DNA from: Aliirhizobium wenxiniae
GTDB lineage: Bacteria > Pseudomonadota > Alphaproteobacteria > Rhizobiales > Rhizobiaceae
Length of the DNA stretch: 64,000 bases
Direction of reading: 5' to 3'
Assembly: GCF_019511445.1 (NCBI RefSeq)
Contig: NZ_JAEUAN010000005.1
Coordinates: forward strand, 186,001-250,000
Shown: positions 17,655 through 26,981 of the stretch, in pieces
How the letters are laid out: each line of letters opens with the position of its first letter
Position numbering within the stretch: position 1 is the stretch's first letter
The notes under the pieces: model-generated
The model's database searches: none
The model's input: only the letters and a program-made list of their open reading frames with translations
What the model was told of the DNA's origin: nothing
Program-made: the position numbers and the translations under genes

Positions 17655-18245
17655 TCAGAACAGGCGCTCACGGACATAGATGGTGTCACCGGCAAGAATG
17701 GGGGCCGTGACGACGGTTCGTCCGGTTGCCACCTGTCCGTTGATCTTGCGTGTCACATCGACATCCCGCTCGTTGCCACGCGAGGTAAAGCCGCCGGCAA
17801 TGGCTATCGCATTCTGTGCCGTCATGCCCGGTACATAGGAATACTGACCCGGTCGCCCGACCTCGCCCATGACGAAAACGGGGCGATATCGGTCGATTTC
17901 GATGCTGACGTCTGGATCGCGCAGATACCCCTTTTTCAGGCGGCTTGCGATAGAACCTTCGAGTGCGGGCAGGGTCTGGCCACGCGCCGCGACCTGGCCT
18001 ACCAGCGGGAAGGCGATGTAGCCCGCCTGATCGACCGTATAGGTATTGGTCAGCCCAGGCTGTTCAAAAACGGTGACACGCAGGCGGTCGCCGCTATCCA
18101 GTCGATAGGGCTGCAACGCAGCGGTCTCGAAACCCCTTGTCGGCGGTGGGCTGGTGGCGCAACCGCTCAGAAGCGCGACTGCGGCGAGCATGGCTGCTGC
18201 CACTGCCTTATGGGTCTGCACTTGTTTGCGTCGGGCAAGGACCAT
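17655..18245 (-). CDS. Polysaccharide export lipoprotein (Wza family)
   Basis: Outer membrane export lipoprotein. The N-terminus MVLARRKQVQTHKAVAAAML ends in the lipobox LLSGC. The poly-export domain begins YRLDSGDRLRVTVFEQPGLT, followed by VDQAGYIAFPLVGQVAARGQ and a SLBB-type repeat (VFVMGEVGRPGQYSYVPGMT ... AIAIAGGFTSRGNERDV). At 196 residues it is a short Wza without the long C-terminal helix of the E. coli protein. A GTG start 12 codons upstream (18281) is also open, but neither start has a strong ribosome-binding site. It heads the minus-strand operon and is divergent from the Wzc-like gene. It matches uppC, the Wza-type gene of the Agrobacterium unipolar polysaccharide locus. Confidence 0.9.
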   Translation of the reverse strand: MVLARRKQVQTHKAVAAAMLAAVALLSGCATSPPPTRGFETAALQPYRLDSGDRLRVTVFEQPGLTNTYTVDQAGYIAFPLVGQVAARGQTLPALEGSIASRLKKGYLRDPDVSIEIDRYRPVFVMGEVGRPGQYSYVPGMTAQNAIAIAGGFTSRGNERDVDVTRKINGQVATGRTVVTAPILAGDTIYVRERLF

Positions 18246-18416
18246 GTCCCACTCAGGCTCCGGCTGTTCATGTCGTTTCACCAGTTATGGATCTGTTAGG
18301 GTTAATGGCCGGTAAAAACGGCGCAGGAAATCAGCAACGTCGAAAATGGAAGAGTATTAACCACAGGGTTACCATGCTCCTTTACCATTCGCTGAATTGA
18401 GACGGTGGAGTGTGTG

Positions 18417-20708
18417 ATGTCTGGTGGCAATGGCAATTTCCAGGACGTGGATATCGATCTTGGCCGCGTGATTGCCGCCGTTTGGGCGCGCAAGGGACGT
18501 ATCATTGCCGTGACCGCCTTTGCCGCCGTCGCCTCGCTGGTCATCACCAGCATGATGACGCCGAGCTACAAGGCGGAGACGAGGCTTCTGATCGAATCCC
18601 GCTCACCCAACTTGACCGGTGGAGAGGGGGCCGCAGCCGCCAACGATCCGGTGCTCGACAGCCTCAACATCACCAGCCAGGCGCAGCTTCTGCAATCGAC
18701 GGATCTGATCCGCCGTGTCGCCCGCGAACTGAACCTTGCTCAGTACAAGGAATTCGATCCGGCTTCGCGATCCGCGCTGCCCGATCTTCTGGTCATGGCA
18801 GGCCTGAAGCCGGATCCGATGGCGCTTGATCCCGAAGATCGCGTCGTCGAGAAATTCCGCGAGCGGCTGGAAGTCTATGCGGTCGAGAACTCCCGCGTGA
18901 TCGGCGTCGAGTTTTCGTCGCATGATCCGATCCTGGCTTCCACAATTCCAAACAAGATGGCCGAGGTCTATCTGCAACTGCAGAGCGGCGCGAAGCTCGA
19001 TACCCATTCGGAAACGGCCAAATGGCTGGAACCGGAGATTGCCAATCTGACCCAGAAGGTGAGGGAGGCCGAGGGCAAAGTCGCGGACTATCGCTCCAGC
19101 AACGGCCTGTTCCAGACAACGGAAGCCAACAGTTTTTCAAATCAGCAGCTGAACGACATTTCCACCGAGCTTGCCCGCGTGCGCGGCGAACGCGCCAATG
19201 CCGAGGCACGGGCGGAAAACGTTCGCACGGCGCTGAGCGCAGGGCGCGCGCCCGATACGATCGCGGATGTTGTCGGCTCGCAGGTCATCCAGCGGTTGAA
19301 GGAAGCAGAAACCAATCTTCAGGCGCAGATTTCTGATCAGGCGACATCGCTTCTGGATGCTCATCCCCGGATCAGGGGGCTGCGGGCGCAGCTCGCCCAA
19401 ATCCGCCAGCAGATCACCAGCGAGACCCGCAAGGTGCTCGAAAGCCTCGACAGCGAGGCTCAGGTCTCGCGCTTGCGCGAGCAGCAACTCATGTCGCAGC
19501 TCAACACGTTGAAGGCCGATTCTGCCCGTGCCGGACAGGAGGAGGTCGGTCTGCGCGCGCTGGAGCGTGAGGCGGCGGCCCAGAGGCAATTGCTGGAAAC
19601 CTATCTGGCCCGCTACCGCGAGGCGACTTCAAGGCTCGACGGCAATGCGACGCCGGCCGATGCCCGCGTTGTCTCAAAAGCCGTTGAACCGTCGGAGCCC
19701 TATTTCCCGAAAGTCATTCCGATCGTCATCGTCGTGACGCTTGCCACATTGATCGTCAGCTGCCTGATCGTGATGATTTCGGAACTGTTCAGTGGCAGGG
19801 CGCTGCGGCCTGTCAATCGGGAAGCGTCGCTGGAGCCGGCGCCGGTCCAGGAACGCGAAAAGATTGCTGACGCGCCGGTGACTGTCGCCGCAGCAACGAC
19901 TGCCGTCGCGACAACAGCTGCTGTCGTTTCCAAAACGGAAGTCGAGACGAAAGCCCAGCCGGAGCAGAAGGTATTGATCGAGCGGAAGCAGGAAATCCGC
20001 ACCACGGTCTTGCCGCCCGTCCCCGTGACCACTCCGCCGTCGCAAGCGGTCGAGGTCGCAACGCCGGAGCCGGTCGTATCTGAAGAGACCAAAACGGCGT
20101 CTGCTATCGATACAGGCTTCACGATCGGCTCGGTCGCCCACTACCTGCAGCGTCACGCCGTGCCCGTTGCCGTATCCGTATCTCCGAGCGGCGATGAAGG
20201 CTCGACGGCCAGCGTCATGCTGGCGCGTGCGGTGGCTGAAACCGAGCGTACGGTCATTCTCGTTGACCTGACCGGATCGGCCTGCCCGACGCGCCTGATG
20301 GCCGAGCATGACCGCCTGCCGGGGATTACCGACCTTCTCTGTGGTGAAACCGCGTTCGGCGAGGCAATCCATCCGGACCGCCTGTCCGAAGCACATATCG
20401 TGCCGCAGGGCATATCCGATCCTGTCCGCGCCATGCGGGCCGCGGATCGTCTGACGATGATCATCGATGCACTTTCCGATGCCTATGATCTGGTGCTGAT
20501 CGAATGTGGTCCTGCAGATCTCGCCAGCCTGAAACGTCTGGTGCGGGCAGATGGAACGGAGATCATTCTTTCCGTTCCGGGCTTCTCGGAAGAAGCGATT
20601 GCCGAGCTTGTCGTCTCCTATGCCGACGCCGGTTTCCGCAACCTGCTCGTCATGGCGCAGCCGAACGACAGCCAGTCGCCATCATCGCGCAACCGAAGCG
20701 CCGCCTGA
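18417..20708 (+). CDS. Wzc/GumC-like chain-length and export protein with degenerate nucleotide site
   Basis: An inner membrane polysaccharide co-polymerase of 763 residues. The N-terminal Wzz domain starts DVDIDLGRVIAAVWARKGRI with one membrane helix. A long periplasmic coiled coil follows (about residues 190-420), then the second membrane helix, VIPIVIVVTLATLIVSCLIV. A low-complexity Ala/Val/Thr/Glu linker (about 465-560) leads to a P-loop-like domain. Where Walker A is expected it reads SPSGDEGSTASVMLARAV, with no Gly-Lys-Thr/Ser. A Walker B-like strand, TVILVDLTGS, is kept. The C-terminus lacks the Tyr cluster of active BY-kinases. GGAG lies six bases before the ATG. It probably works with the divergent Wza. 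Confidence 0.92.
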   Translation: MSGGNGNFQDVDIDLGRVIAAVWARKGRIIAVTAFAAVASLVITSMMTPSYKAETRLLIESRSPNLTGGEGAAAANDPVLDSLNITSQAQLLQSTDLIRRVARELNLAQYKEFDPASRSALPDLLVMAGLKPDPMALDPEDRVVEKFRERLEVYAVENSRVIGVEFSSHDPILASTIPNKMAEVYLQLQSGAKLDTHSETAKWLEPEIANLTQKVREAEGKVADYRSSNGLFQTTEANSFSNQQLNDISTELARVRGERANAEARAENVRTALSAGRAPDTIADVVGSQVIQRLKEAETNLQAQISDQATSLLDAHPRIRGLRAQLAQIRQQITSETRKVLESLDSEAQVSRLREQQLMSQLNTLKADSARAGQEEVGLRALEREAAAQRQLLETYLARYREATSRLDGNATPADARVVSKAVEPSEPYFPKVIPIVIVVTLATLIVSCLIVMISELFSGRALRPVNREASLEPAPVQEREKIADAPVTVAAATTAVATTAAVVSKTEVETKAQPEQKVLIERKQEIRTTVLPPVPVTTPPSQAVEVATPEPVVSEETKTASAIDTGFTIGSVAHYLQRHAVPVAVSVSPSGDEGSTASVMLARAVAETERTVILVDLTGSACPTRLMAEHDRLPGITDLLCGETAFGEAIHPDRLSEAHIVPQGISDPVRAMRAADRLTMIIDALSDAYDLVLIECGPADLASLKRLVRADGTEIILSVPGFSEEAIAELVVSYADAGFRNLLVMAQPNDSQSPSSRNRSAA

Positions 20709-20727
20709 TATTTTCTCAGTCCTGTCC

Positions 20728-21936
20728 CTAATGGCGGGAGCGCCAGCGTTGTGCCAGTGCATAAAGCCGGTGATCTCGTTTGATCAGCGTCTTTATGCCG
20801 GTCTGTGCCAGATGCAGGCCGGACAGGACTGAGCCTTTGGCGGAGACCGGCAGAAGAATATCGTGCTGCACGGTTTCCTGATTGCACCAGCTGCGCTTGT
20901 AGGGCTGGTCGCCGATGCCGAAATCAAAAAGCGCGGCCCCTTCCTCGATACTGCGCTCGATGGCCAGCCAGAAAAGCAGTTCTCCCGGACTTGCAACGGC
21001 CCCCACGCTGTCGTCGATCGAGCCGAACTGGCAGAGCACATGGCCGCCCTTGCGCGAAAGTCCGGTAACGGCCGCGATATGACCGTCATGCTGGCCTTTC
21101 AGGCGGATGGCATGCATGGCGAGCAGCCTGTCGTCACCGTGTTGAGGCGTGTCGAGCAGTCGGTGCAGGAAGTCGCGCGTCGATGCCGGGGCAAAGACAT
21201 CCGGAAAGCCGAAGGCTTTCAGCCTTTCGCCCTTCTGAGCGAAGAAGACGTCGAGAAGCGCGTGCTGCTCGTCCACGGTCTGGGCCACGACGTATTCAAA
21301 ACCACCGATCGCCTCGAGCCTGCGCACCTGGACACGATATTTCTTCCGCCGCGCTTTGGCATTTACCTGCGCAAGCGTGGCCTCCATCGTTTTGAAGAGT
21401 GGCAGCTGAAACGAATGGTTCTGGTTCTCGATCGAGGCCAGACCGCTCAGCGGATGAGTGACGCCGTTCCACTCGAGCGGAACGCCATCAATGACGACAA
21501 GATCCGCAATGCCCCTTAGGCACCGGGCAAGCTTGGTTTTGAACTGCCGCAACTCCTCCGCAGTCGGAGCGGCAAGTGAATCGTCGAAAAGCCCGGTATT
21601 GATATTGTTGAACCGTCCGCCGGGCAGCTGGGCGATACGTCCGAACCGACCTTCAACGATCTCCAGTGGTAGCAGAAATAGAATGCGGGAACCGATCGCC
21701 CCCGTAACGGCCAGAAGATTGCTGCTATGAGCCGTGGTCCAGGCGCGGCACCATTCGAGGCTCTGGTTCAGGGAATTCCAATCGCGGCGTTCGAGGCACA
21801 GCCATTCATTCTCGATCGAAGGGATATCGCGCACCAGGGCAATATCGAGGTCACCGAAATGTGCTGACGGCATTCCCGCCTGCTCAGAGAGAACCGGCGG
21901 AGCATTCATCGCGTTCGGATTGGCCCTTGCAGTCAT
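20728..21936 (-). CDS. GNAT / FemAB-like acyltransferase of the polysaccharide locus
   Basis: The protein has 402 residues. The C-terminal half fits the CelD/BioF2-like acetyltransferase domain: LPLFKTMEATLAQVNAKARR, KYRVQVRRLEAIGGFEYVVA, then LLAMHAIRLKGQHDGHIAAV and ALFDFGIGDQPYKRSW. The last motif (FDFGxGDxxYKxxW) is a family signature. It may transfer an acetyl or amino-acid group to a sugar of the polymer. There is no signal peptide. Its stop is 19 bases from the stop of the Wzc-like gene, so the two are convergent. GNAT proteins of this type are regular members of holdfast-like polysaccharide clusters in Rhizobiaceae, but the acceptor is unknown. Confidence 0.88.
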   Translation of the reverse strand: MTARANPNAMNAPPVLSEQAGMPSAHFGDLDIALVRDIPSIENEWLCLERRDWNSLNQSLEWCRAWTTAHSSNLLAVTGAIGSRILFLLPLEIVEGRFGRIAQLPGGRFNNINTGLFDDSLAAPTAEELRQFKTKLARCLRGIADLVVIDGVPLEWNGVTHPLSGLASIENQNHSFQLPLFKTMEATLAQVNAKARRKKYRVQVRRLEAIGGFEYVVAQTVDEQHALLDVFFAQKGERLKAFGFPDVFAPASTRDFLHRLLDTPQHGDDRLLAMHAIRLKGQHDGHIAAVTGLSRKGGHVLCQFGSIDDSVGAVASPGELLFWLAIERSIEEGAALFDFGIGDQPYKRSWCNQETVQHDILLPVSAKGSVLSGLHLAQTGIKTLIKRDHRLYALAQRWRSRH

Positions 21937-22044
21937 CCATCACCCATCATTCATCGGCATATTGGATGATGAACACCAAGAATGCGTTTATGGCCGCGTT
22001 TCGCGGGATGGAAGCGGTCGGTCTGGTTAACTTGCAGTGTATTC

Positions 22045-22269
22045 CTACCGTTTCGGCCTCGGGCCGGCCATCCATTTGATGATCAGCATCGCCGGCAGGA
22101 TCCACAGAAGGCCGGAGAGAAGGAAATACAGGAAATGCACCCACCAAGGGGAGGTGGCGAGCGTCAGTGTCGCTATCGTCGTGGCGGCAAGCGCGTAGGT
22201 AATCACCAGAATGATGATCAGGATGGTACCGACAAAACTTCTCCAACGCGGCACCAGCAGCCCTCCCAT
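22045..22269 (-). CDS. DUF2842 family membrane protein
   Basis: A 74-residue protein with two membrane helices: SFVGTILIIILVITYALAAT and VHFLYFLLSGLLWILPAMLI, joined by a loop with the conserved SPWWVHF. It ends with the basic IKWMAGPRPKR. This is the DUF2842 pattern, an alphaproteobacterial family next to ctaA in many Rhizobiales, so a link to cytochrome oxidase or heme A assembly is conceivable. The open frame continues upstream, but the chosen ATG (MGGLLVPRW) fits the family N-terminus. It is divergent from ctaA. Confidence 0.85.
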   Translation of the reverse strand: MGGLLVPRWRSFVGTILIIILVITYALAATTIATLTLATSPWWVHFLYFLLSGLLWILPAMLIIKWMAGPRPKR

Positions 22270-22460
22270 TCTTGTGTATGCCGCGACCGGATGCCGCAAA
22301 GCCTTGGGGCTTGTTTTGCACGGGTCCATGGGGCAAAGCAACGTTGAAACCGGAGACGATCTGCCGCTGTGGCGCGTTGTCTCACGGCGTCCCATGAAAA
22401 CGGGCCGATGAGCACCCCGATTGCGGCCCGAGCGAAGCCATGAATGGCAGGAGCGTCACC

Positions 22461-23561
22461 ATGTCGGCAACGGACACGATCATCATCGAAGCGACGCGCG
22501 AAACCGGACGGGTCGAGCGGAACCGCAAGGCGGTCCGCATCTGGCTCGGTCTCGTCATCTTCACGCTTTTCTGTCTGGTGCTTGTCGGCGGCGCCACCCG
22601 ATTGACCGATAGCGGCCTGTCCATCACCGAATGGAAGCCGATCCACGGAGTCATCCCGCCGCTCAATGCCGCCGAGTGGCAGGAAGAATTCGAGCTTTAC
22701 CAGCGCATTCCGCAATATCAGCTGCTCAACAGCCATATGACCGTCGATGAATTCAAGTCGATCTTCTGGTGGGAATGGGCGCACCGTTTCCTCGCCCGCT
22801 CCATCGGCCTCATCTTCGCGCTTCCGCTCGCCTTTTTCTGGGTGACGGGCCGTATCGAAAAGCGAGTGCGCCTGCCGCTCCTCGGCACATTGGCGCTCGG
22901 CGGCTTTCAAGGCTTCATCGGCTGGTGGATGGTCTCGTCCGGCCTCACGAAGCTTGTAAGCGTGTCACAATACCGCCTTGCCACCCACTTGGTCATTGCC
23001 TGTCTTATCTTCTCGGCCTGCGTCTGGATCATGCGGGGACTGGCGCCTCATGCGAAAGACCGTGCGCCGACAGACAGGTCGAAATGGGCAGCTGGCGCGA
23101 TCGCCTTCCTCGTGCTCTTCCAGATCTATCTCGGCGCGCTTGTTGCCGGTCTCGATGCCGGATTGAGCTACAATACCTGGCCGCTGATGGATGGCGCATT
23201 CATCCCAGGTGACCTTTTCATTCAGAATCCCTGGTGGATCAATCTCTTCGAGAACCCGAAGACGGTGCAGTTCGTCCATCGCTGCGGTGCTTATGTTCTC
23301 CTCGCAGCCGTCTTCCTGCACATGATCATCGCGCTGTCCAAGGCTCCGGCAACGACCCATGCGCGCCGCGCCGTGCTTTTGTTCATCCTCGTCTGCATTC
23401 AGGCGGCAATCGGGATCGCGACGCTCATTTTTCAGGTGCCGCTCGACATGGCGCTCGCCCATCAGGGCATGGCGCTGATCGTGCTCGGCTTCGCCGTCGC
23501 CCATTTCCGCGCCTTCTTCGGCGAATACCAGCGGGAAGCGGCAATCGAGGTCAGGGGCTGA
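22461..23561 (+). CDS. ctaA: Heme A synthase (COX15/CtaA)
   Basis: Oxidises heme O to heme A for cytochrome aa3 oxidase at the inner membrane. The 366-residue protein has eight hydrophobic helices in two four-helix halves. Conserved blocks are [33 protein letters not shown] (His ligand), the central [11 protein letters not shown] (second His), [20 protein letters not shown], then [15 protein letters not shown] and [13 protein letters not shown] with the other two His. AGGAG lies seven bases before ATG 22461. An ATG seven codons upstream is less well placed. The type matches the alphaproteobacterial class 2 enzyme, which lacks the Cys pair of Bacillus CtaA. Confidence 0.96.
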   Translation: MSATDTIIIEATRETGRVERNRKAVRIWLGLVIFTLFCLVLVGGATRLTDSGLSITEWKPIHGVIPPLNAAEWQEEFELYQRIPQYQLLNSHMTVDEFKSIFWWEWAHRFLARSIGLIFALPLAFFWVTGRIEKRVRLPLLGTLALGGFQGFIGWWMVSSGLTKLVSVSQYRLATHLVIACLIFSACVWIMRGLAPHAKDRAPTDRSKWAAGAIAFLVLFQIYLGALVAGLDAGLSYNTWPLMDGAFIPGDLFIQNPWWINLFENPKTVQFVHRCGAYVLLAAVFLHMIIALSKAPATTHARRAVLLFILVCIQAAIGIATLIFQVPLDMALAHQGMALIVLGFAVAHFRAFFGEYQREAAIEVRG

Positions 23562-23567
23562 TCTTCG

Positions 23568-24410
23568 TCACGCCTGTGCCAAGACGGCTTTGATCGCCGT
23601 GACGACTGCAAGCTCGTCGTCGCGATCCTTGGCGTTGCCGTCTTCCTCGTGCCATGCCGCCGACAGGCAGCCATAGGCGAAGGCATAACGCAGGATGGTC
23701 CGGACGTCGCGCCTCAACGTTTTGGCAAAGACCGCTGCCATGTATGCAATCCGTTCCTGGCTGCGCGTGAGGTCGAACCGATCGAGCGGATTGGAAAACA
23801 TGTTGGCGACATCCAGCGCGGCATCTCCGATCAATCCCGCCGGATCAATGATCAGCCAGCCGCGTGGGCCGAACATGATATTCTCATGGTGAAGATCGCC
23901 ATGCAGCGGTTTGATGTCCTGCTGACTGCCGATCAGTTTTTTTGCCATCCATGCGGCTTCGACGAATACGCTGTCTGTTCCGTCGCGACGATCGTCTTCC
24001 GCCCTTTCGAACAGGCTGGCGAAATAGCGATCGAGCGGCTGCAGGCTGCTCGGTGCCGGCATCCGTGATGGCTGGTGATAGGCAAGCAAGGCTTCGGCTG
24101 CGATATGCGTGGCGTCTTCGTCGCCGTGGCTGATGAGGTGATCGCGAAGAGTGATGTCGCCTGCGTGTTCCATCAGCAGCATGTCTGACGATTGTGAGAT
24201 CAGCTTTATGCAGCCCGTGCCATCTCGCCAGCGCATAAAATCGGCACCGCGAAGACTGTCGCTCAGCGCCTTCGGCTTCAAAACCTTGACGACTGCGGGT
24301 TTACCATCCGCAGTGACCTCAAACACGATTCCGGCCACGGTATCGGCAATCTGGCGGGCGTTTTCCACCCGCCAGTATTTTGGAAAGATGGGCGTCTTGC
24401 CCGCCATCAC
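23568..24410 (-). CDS. Aminoglycoside 6-phosphotransferase family (APH(6)/HUK) protein
   Basis: A kinase-fold protein of 280 residues. The Lys-bearing strand [11 protein letters not shown], the hinge region [16 protein letters not shown] and the catalytic loop [20 protein letters not shown] are in order, followed by [20 protein letters not shown] (the DPxG-type metal site). This is the APH(6)/hydroxyurea phosphotransferase group. Its start overlaps the argC stop by four bases (ATGA), so the two are co-translated. Chromosomal location beside argC in a core region argues for a metabolic or unknown substrate rather than acquired streptomycin resistance. The true substrate is not known. Confidence 0.85.
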   Translation of the reverse strand: MMAGKTPIFPKYWRVENARQIADTVAGIVFEVTADGKPAVVKVLKPKALSDSLRGADFMRWRDGTGCIKLISQSSDMLLMEHAGDITLRDHLISHGDEDATHIAAEALLAYHQPSRMPAPSSLQPLDRYFASLFERAEDDRRDGTDSVFVEAAWMAKKLIGSQQDIKPLHGDLHHENIMFGPRGWLIIDPAGLIGDAALDVANMFSNPLDRFDLTRSQERIAYMAAVFAKTLRRDVRTILRYAFAYGCLSAAWHEEDGNAKDRDDELAVVTAIKAVLAQA

Positions 24411-25339
24411 GCCGACAGCATCAGGTCCATGTTCTGAACGGCTGCACCCGATGCGCCCTTGCCGAGATTGTCGAGCAGGGCAACGAGGTTCACATGCGCG
24501 CCTCCCGGCGTGCCGAACACGAAGAGCTTCATGCGGTCGGTATTGGCCAGTTCCTCCGCATCGACGCGACCAAGCTTCGCGCTTTCTTCAAGCGGCACGA
24601 CGGTGACGATATCCTGACCGGCATAGTGCGCGACGAGCGCCGCATGAATGCTTTCGATCGTCGCGCCATCCTTCAGGTCATCGAGGAACAGCGGCACTTG
24701 CACGATCATGCCCTGCGCGAAGCGGCCGACCGAGGGCGAAAACAGCGGTGCGCGGTCGAGCAGGCCGTGGGTCTTCATTTCCGGCACATGCTTGTGCTTC
24801 AGCGGCAGGCCGTAGACGAAATTGTTGGCCGAGATCGCGTCCTCGCGGGAGGAATCTTCCATCTGCGCGATCATCTGCTTGCCGCCGCCGGTATAGCCGG
24901 AGACCGCATTGACGGAGACCGGATAACTGTCGGGCAGGATGCCGGCAGCACGCAGCGGCCGGATGAGGCCGATCGCACCGGTCGGATAGCAGCCGGGATT
25001 GGCAACATGCCGCGCGGCCTTGATCTTGTCGGCCTGCGCCTTGTCCATTTCGGCAAAACCATAGGCCCAGTCGGGCGCGATCCGATAGGCGGTCGAGGTG
25101 TCGATGACGCGAACCTTGTTGTTACCGGACAGCATGCCGACGGCTTCCTTCGAAGCATCGTCGGGCAGGCAGAGGATAGCGATATCGGCGCTGTTGAGCA
25201 GATCCTCGCGCATGGCGGCATTGCGCCGCTCGGCTTCAGGGATCGACAGAAGCTCGACGTCGCGGCGGCCGGCCATGCGGGTGCGGATCTGCAGTCCCGT
25301 TGTACCGTGTTCGCCATCGATGAAGATCTTCGGTGTCAT
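24407..25339 (-). CDS. argC: N-acetyl-gamma-glutamyl-phosphate reductase
   Basis: Third step of arginine synthesis, NADPH-dependent reduction of N-acetylglutamyl phosphate. The 310-residue size and the N-terminus [20 protein letters not shown] mark the short (type 2) ArgC. The active-site Cys is in [17 protein letters not shown], and the conserved [15 protein letters not shown] follows. The His-containing MKTHGL and a Gly-rich C-terminal segment complete the domain. It overlaps the APH-like gene downstream. In many Rhizobiaceae argC lies close to an agmatinase-family gene and rpsI-rplM, as here. Confidence 0.97.
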   Translation of the reverse strand: MTPKIFIDGEHGTTGLQIRTRMAGRRDVELLSIPEAERRNAAMREDLLNSADIAILCLPDDASKEAVGMLSGNNKVRVIDTSTAYRIAPDWAYGFAEMDKAQADKIKAARHVANPGCYPTGAIGLIRPLRAAGILPDSYPVSVNAVSGYTGGGKQMIAQMEDSSREDAISANNFVYGLPLKHKHVPEMKTHGLLDRAPLFSPSVGRFAQGMIVQVPLFLDDLKDGATIESIHAALVAHYAGQDIVTVVPLEESAKLGRVDAEELANTDRMKLFVFGTPGGAHVNLVALLDNLGKGASGAAVQNMDLMLSA

Positions 25340-25412
25340 TGCCTTTATCCTGTTAAATCAGTGCCTTGGAGAAGGAGCCGGAATCACTTTGCCAGCCCGT
25401 TGAATCAGTTTG

Positions 25413-26363
25413 TTAAAGCCGGGCCAGTCGCTCGGCTCTGAGCCCGAGCATATACATTGCAACCGTTGCCCCGGCAATGGCGGTAATATCGGCATGGTCA
25501 TAGGCAGGTGCCAGCTCCACCACGTCGGCCCCGCGGATATCGAGGCTGCCGAGCTTGCGCAAAACCGACAGGATTTTCGCGCTCGACGGTCCGCCCGCGA
25601 CCGGCGTGCCGGTGCCAGGCGCAAAGGCCGGGTCGAGGCAGTCGATATCGAAGGTGAGATAGACCGGACGGTCGCCGACATGGGCAAGGATGGCATCGGC
25701 GATCTGTTGCGCGCCCATATCCTCCACATCGTAGCCATGCAGAACTCTGATGCCGAAATCCTCCGGCGCATGGGTGCGGATGCCGATCTGGATCGAATGC
25801 GCCGCATCGATCACGCCCTCGCGCACCGCACGCGCGACAAACGAACCGTGGTCGATCCGCTCGCCATCGTCATCCCATGTATCCTGATGGGCATCGAAAT
25901 GGACGAGGGCGAGGGGGCCATGCTTTGCGGCATGGGCCTTCAGCAAAGGCCATGTCACGAAATGATCGCCGCCGAGCGACAGCAGGAATGCGCCGGAGGC
26001 GATAATCGCGGCTGCCGTGTCCTCGATCAGCCCTGGCGTTTTCTGATGATTGCCGTAGTCGAGCAGCACGTCGCCATAATCGACAACGGCCATCGCTTCG
26101 AAGAGATCTCGGGCAAATGGATATTGCGGATCATTGTCGAAGATCGCAGAGGCACGCCGGATCGCCTGTGGCCCGAATCTGGCACCGGGCCGGTTGGAAA
26201 CGGCTGCATCGAAAGGAATGCCGAGCACGACGGCGTCGGCGCCCTCGACATCCTTGGAATATCGCCGCCGCATGAACGAGAGCGCGCCCGCATAGGTCGG
26301 GTCGGTCGCAGCACCCCGCAGAGCTTTGGCCGTAAAGGCGTTGTCGATCGATTTACTCGCCAT
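25413..26363 (-). CDS. speB: Agmatinase / ureohydrolase family protein
   Basis: A Mn-dependent hydrolase of guanidino compounds, by family most likely agmatinase (agmatine to putrescine and urea). Metal ligands are visible: the His in LSLGGDHFVTWPLL, the cluster LVHFDAHQDTWDD, and DIDCLDPAFAPGTGTPV. VLGIPFDAAVSNRPGARFGP and the domain ending ITAIAGATVAMYMLG complete the fold. I chose the start MASKSIDNAF; the upstream open extension of 50 codons (Arg/Gly-rich) has no family similarity. The 316-residue size is usual. Substrates of bacterial members vary (agmatine, guanidinobutyrate and others), so speB is a best guess. Confidence 0.85.
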   Translation of the reverse strand: MASKSIDNAFTAKALRGAATDPTYAGALSFMRRRYSKDVEGADAVVLGIPFDAAVSNRPGARFGPQAIRRASAIFDNDPQYPFARDLFEAMAVVDYGDVLLDYGNHQKTPGLIEDTAAAIIASGAFLLSLGGDHFVTWPLLKAHAAKHGPLALVHFDAHQDTWDDDGERIDHGSFVARAVREGVIDAAHSIQIGIRTHAPEDFGIRVLHGYDVEDMGAQQIADAILAHVGDRPVYLTFDIDCLDPAFAPGTGTPVAGGPSSAKILSVLRKLGSLDIRGADVVELAPAYDHADITAIAGATVAMYMLGLRAERLARL

Positions 26364-26371
26364 TCCTGATC

Positions 26372-26716
26372 CTATTTTTCGAACCCGTAGGCTCGTTCCA
26401 CCCGCGCGATCCGCACCTGATAATCCTCGTACCAGCGCTCCCGGCCAAGTTTTTGGGCCGCAGCATGCGCGACGACGGCCTTCCATGCCCGGATACTGTC
26501 TTCGTCCTTCCAATAGGAATTGGTAATTCCGAACCCGTCAATGCCGCGCGCACTTTCAACGCCGAGAAATCCGGGCTGCTGGCTGGCCAGCTCGACCATG
26601 GCATCGGCCATGCTGCCATATCCATGGTCGCCCTCGGTGCGACAGGAGGAGAAAGCGACGACATAATAGGGCGGGGCGGGCAGTCGGGCAAAGGAAGTGG
26701 CCGGCAGGCTGGACAT
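26372..26716 (-). CDS. Antibiotic biosynthesis monooxygenase (ABM) domain protein
   Basis: A 114-residue ferredoxin-like fold protein. YYVVAFSSCRTEGDHGYGSM opens the domain, and QQPGFLGVESARGIDGFGIT matches the common ABM strand-turn. YWKDEDSIRAWKAVVAHAAA is the helix with the family pattern WxxxxxxxxWK. It ends YEDYQVRIARVERAYGFEK, also typical. AGGAAAG precedes the chosen ATG (MSSLPATS). It lies eight bases upstream of the agmatinase-family start on the same strand, so the two are probably one operon. Members range from heme oxygenases to quinone monooxygenases, so no specific reaction is claimed. Confidence 0.82.
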   Translation of the reverse strand: MSSLPATSFARLPAPPYYVVAFSSCRTEGDHGYGSMADAMVELASQQPGFLGVESARGIDGFGITNSYWKDEDSIRAWKAVVAHAAAQKLGRERWYEDYQVRIARVERAYGFEK

Positions 26717-26981
26717 GGAATGTTCTTTCCTCGTTTCGCAAGCGCTCCATGTTGATGCCTCGCGCTTGATACGCAAATCTCAAATATTGATCGATCGGGA
26801 GTAAGGGAGCGGTGGCTTGCCTCTGTTGAATTGTATCGGACCGGGACTGATTGAGCGGTCTCCAGCGTGTGTGATGGTTACCAGGCGATGAAGGTTAAAA
26901 TCCGAAACATTTCATTGAGAGACATTTAAAGCGAGAGGCGTATTCGGACACTCTGTCATGATTTCGCGGGGGCGATTGATA

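Noticed and set aside
23568..24410. An acquired streptomycin resistance gene
   Set aside because: The protein is an APH(6)-type kinase, but it is translationally coupled to argC in a core region with normal base composition and no mobile elements.
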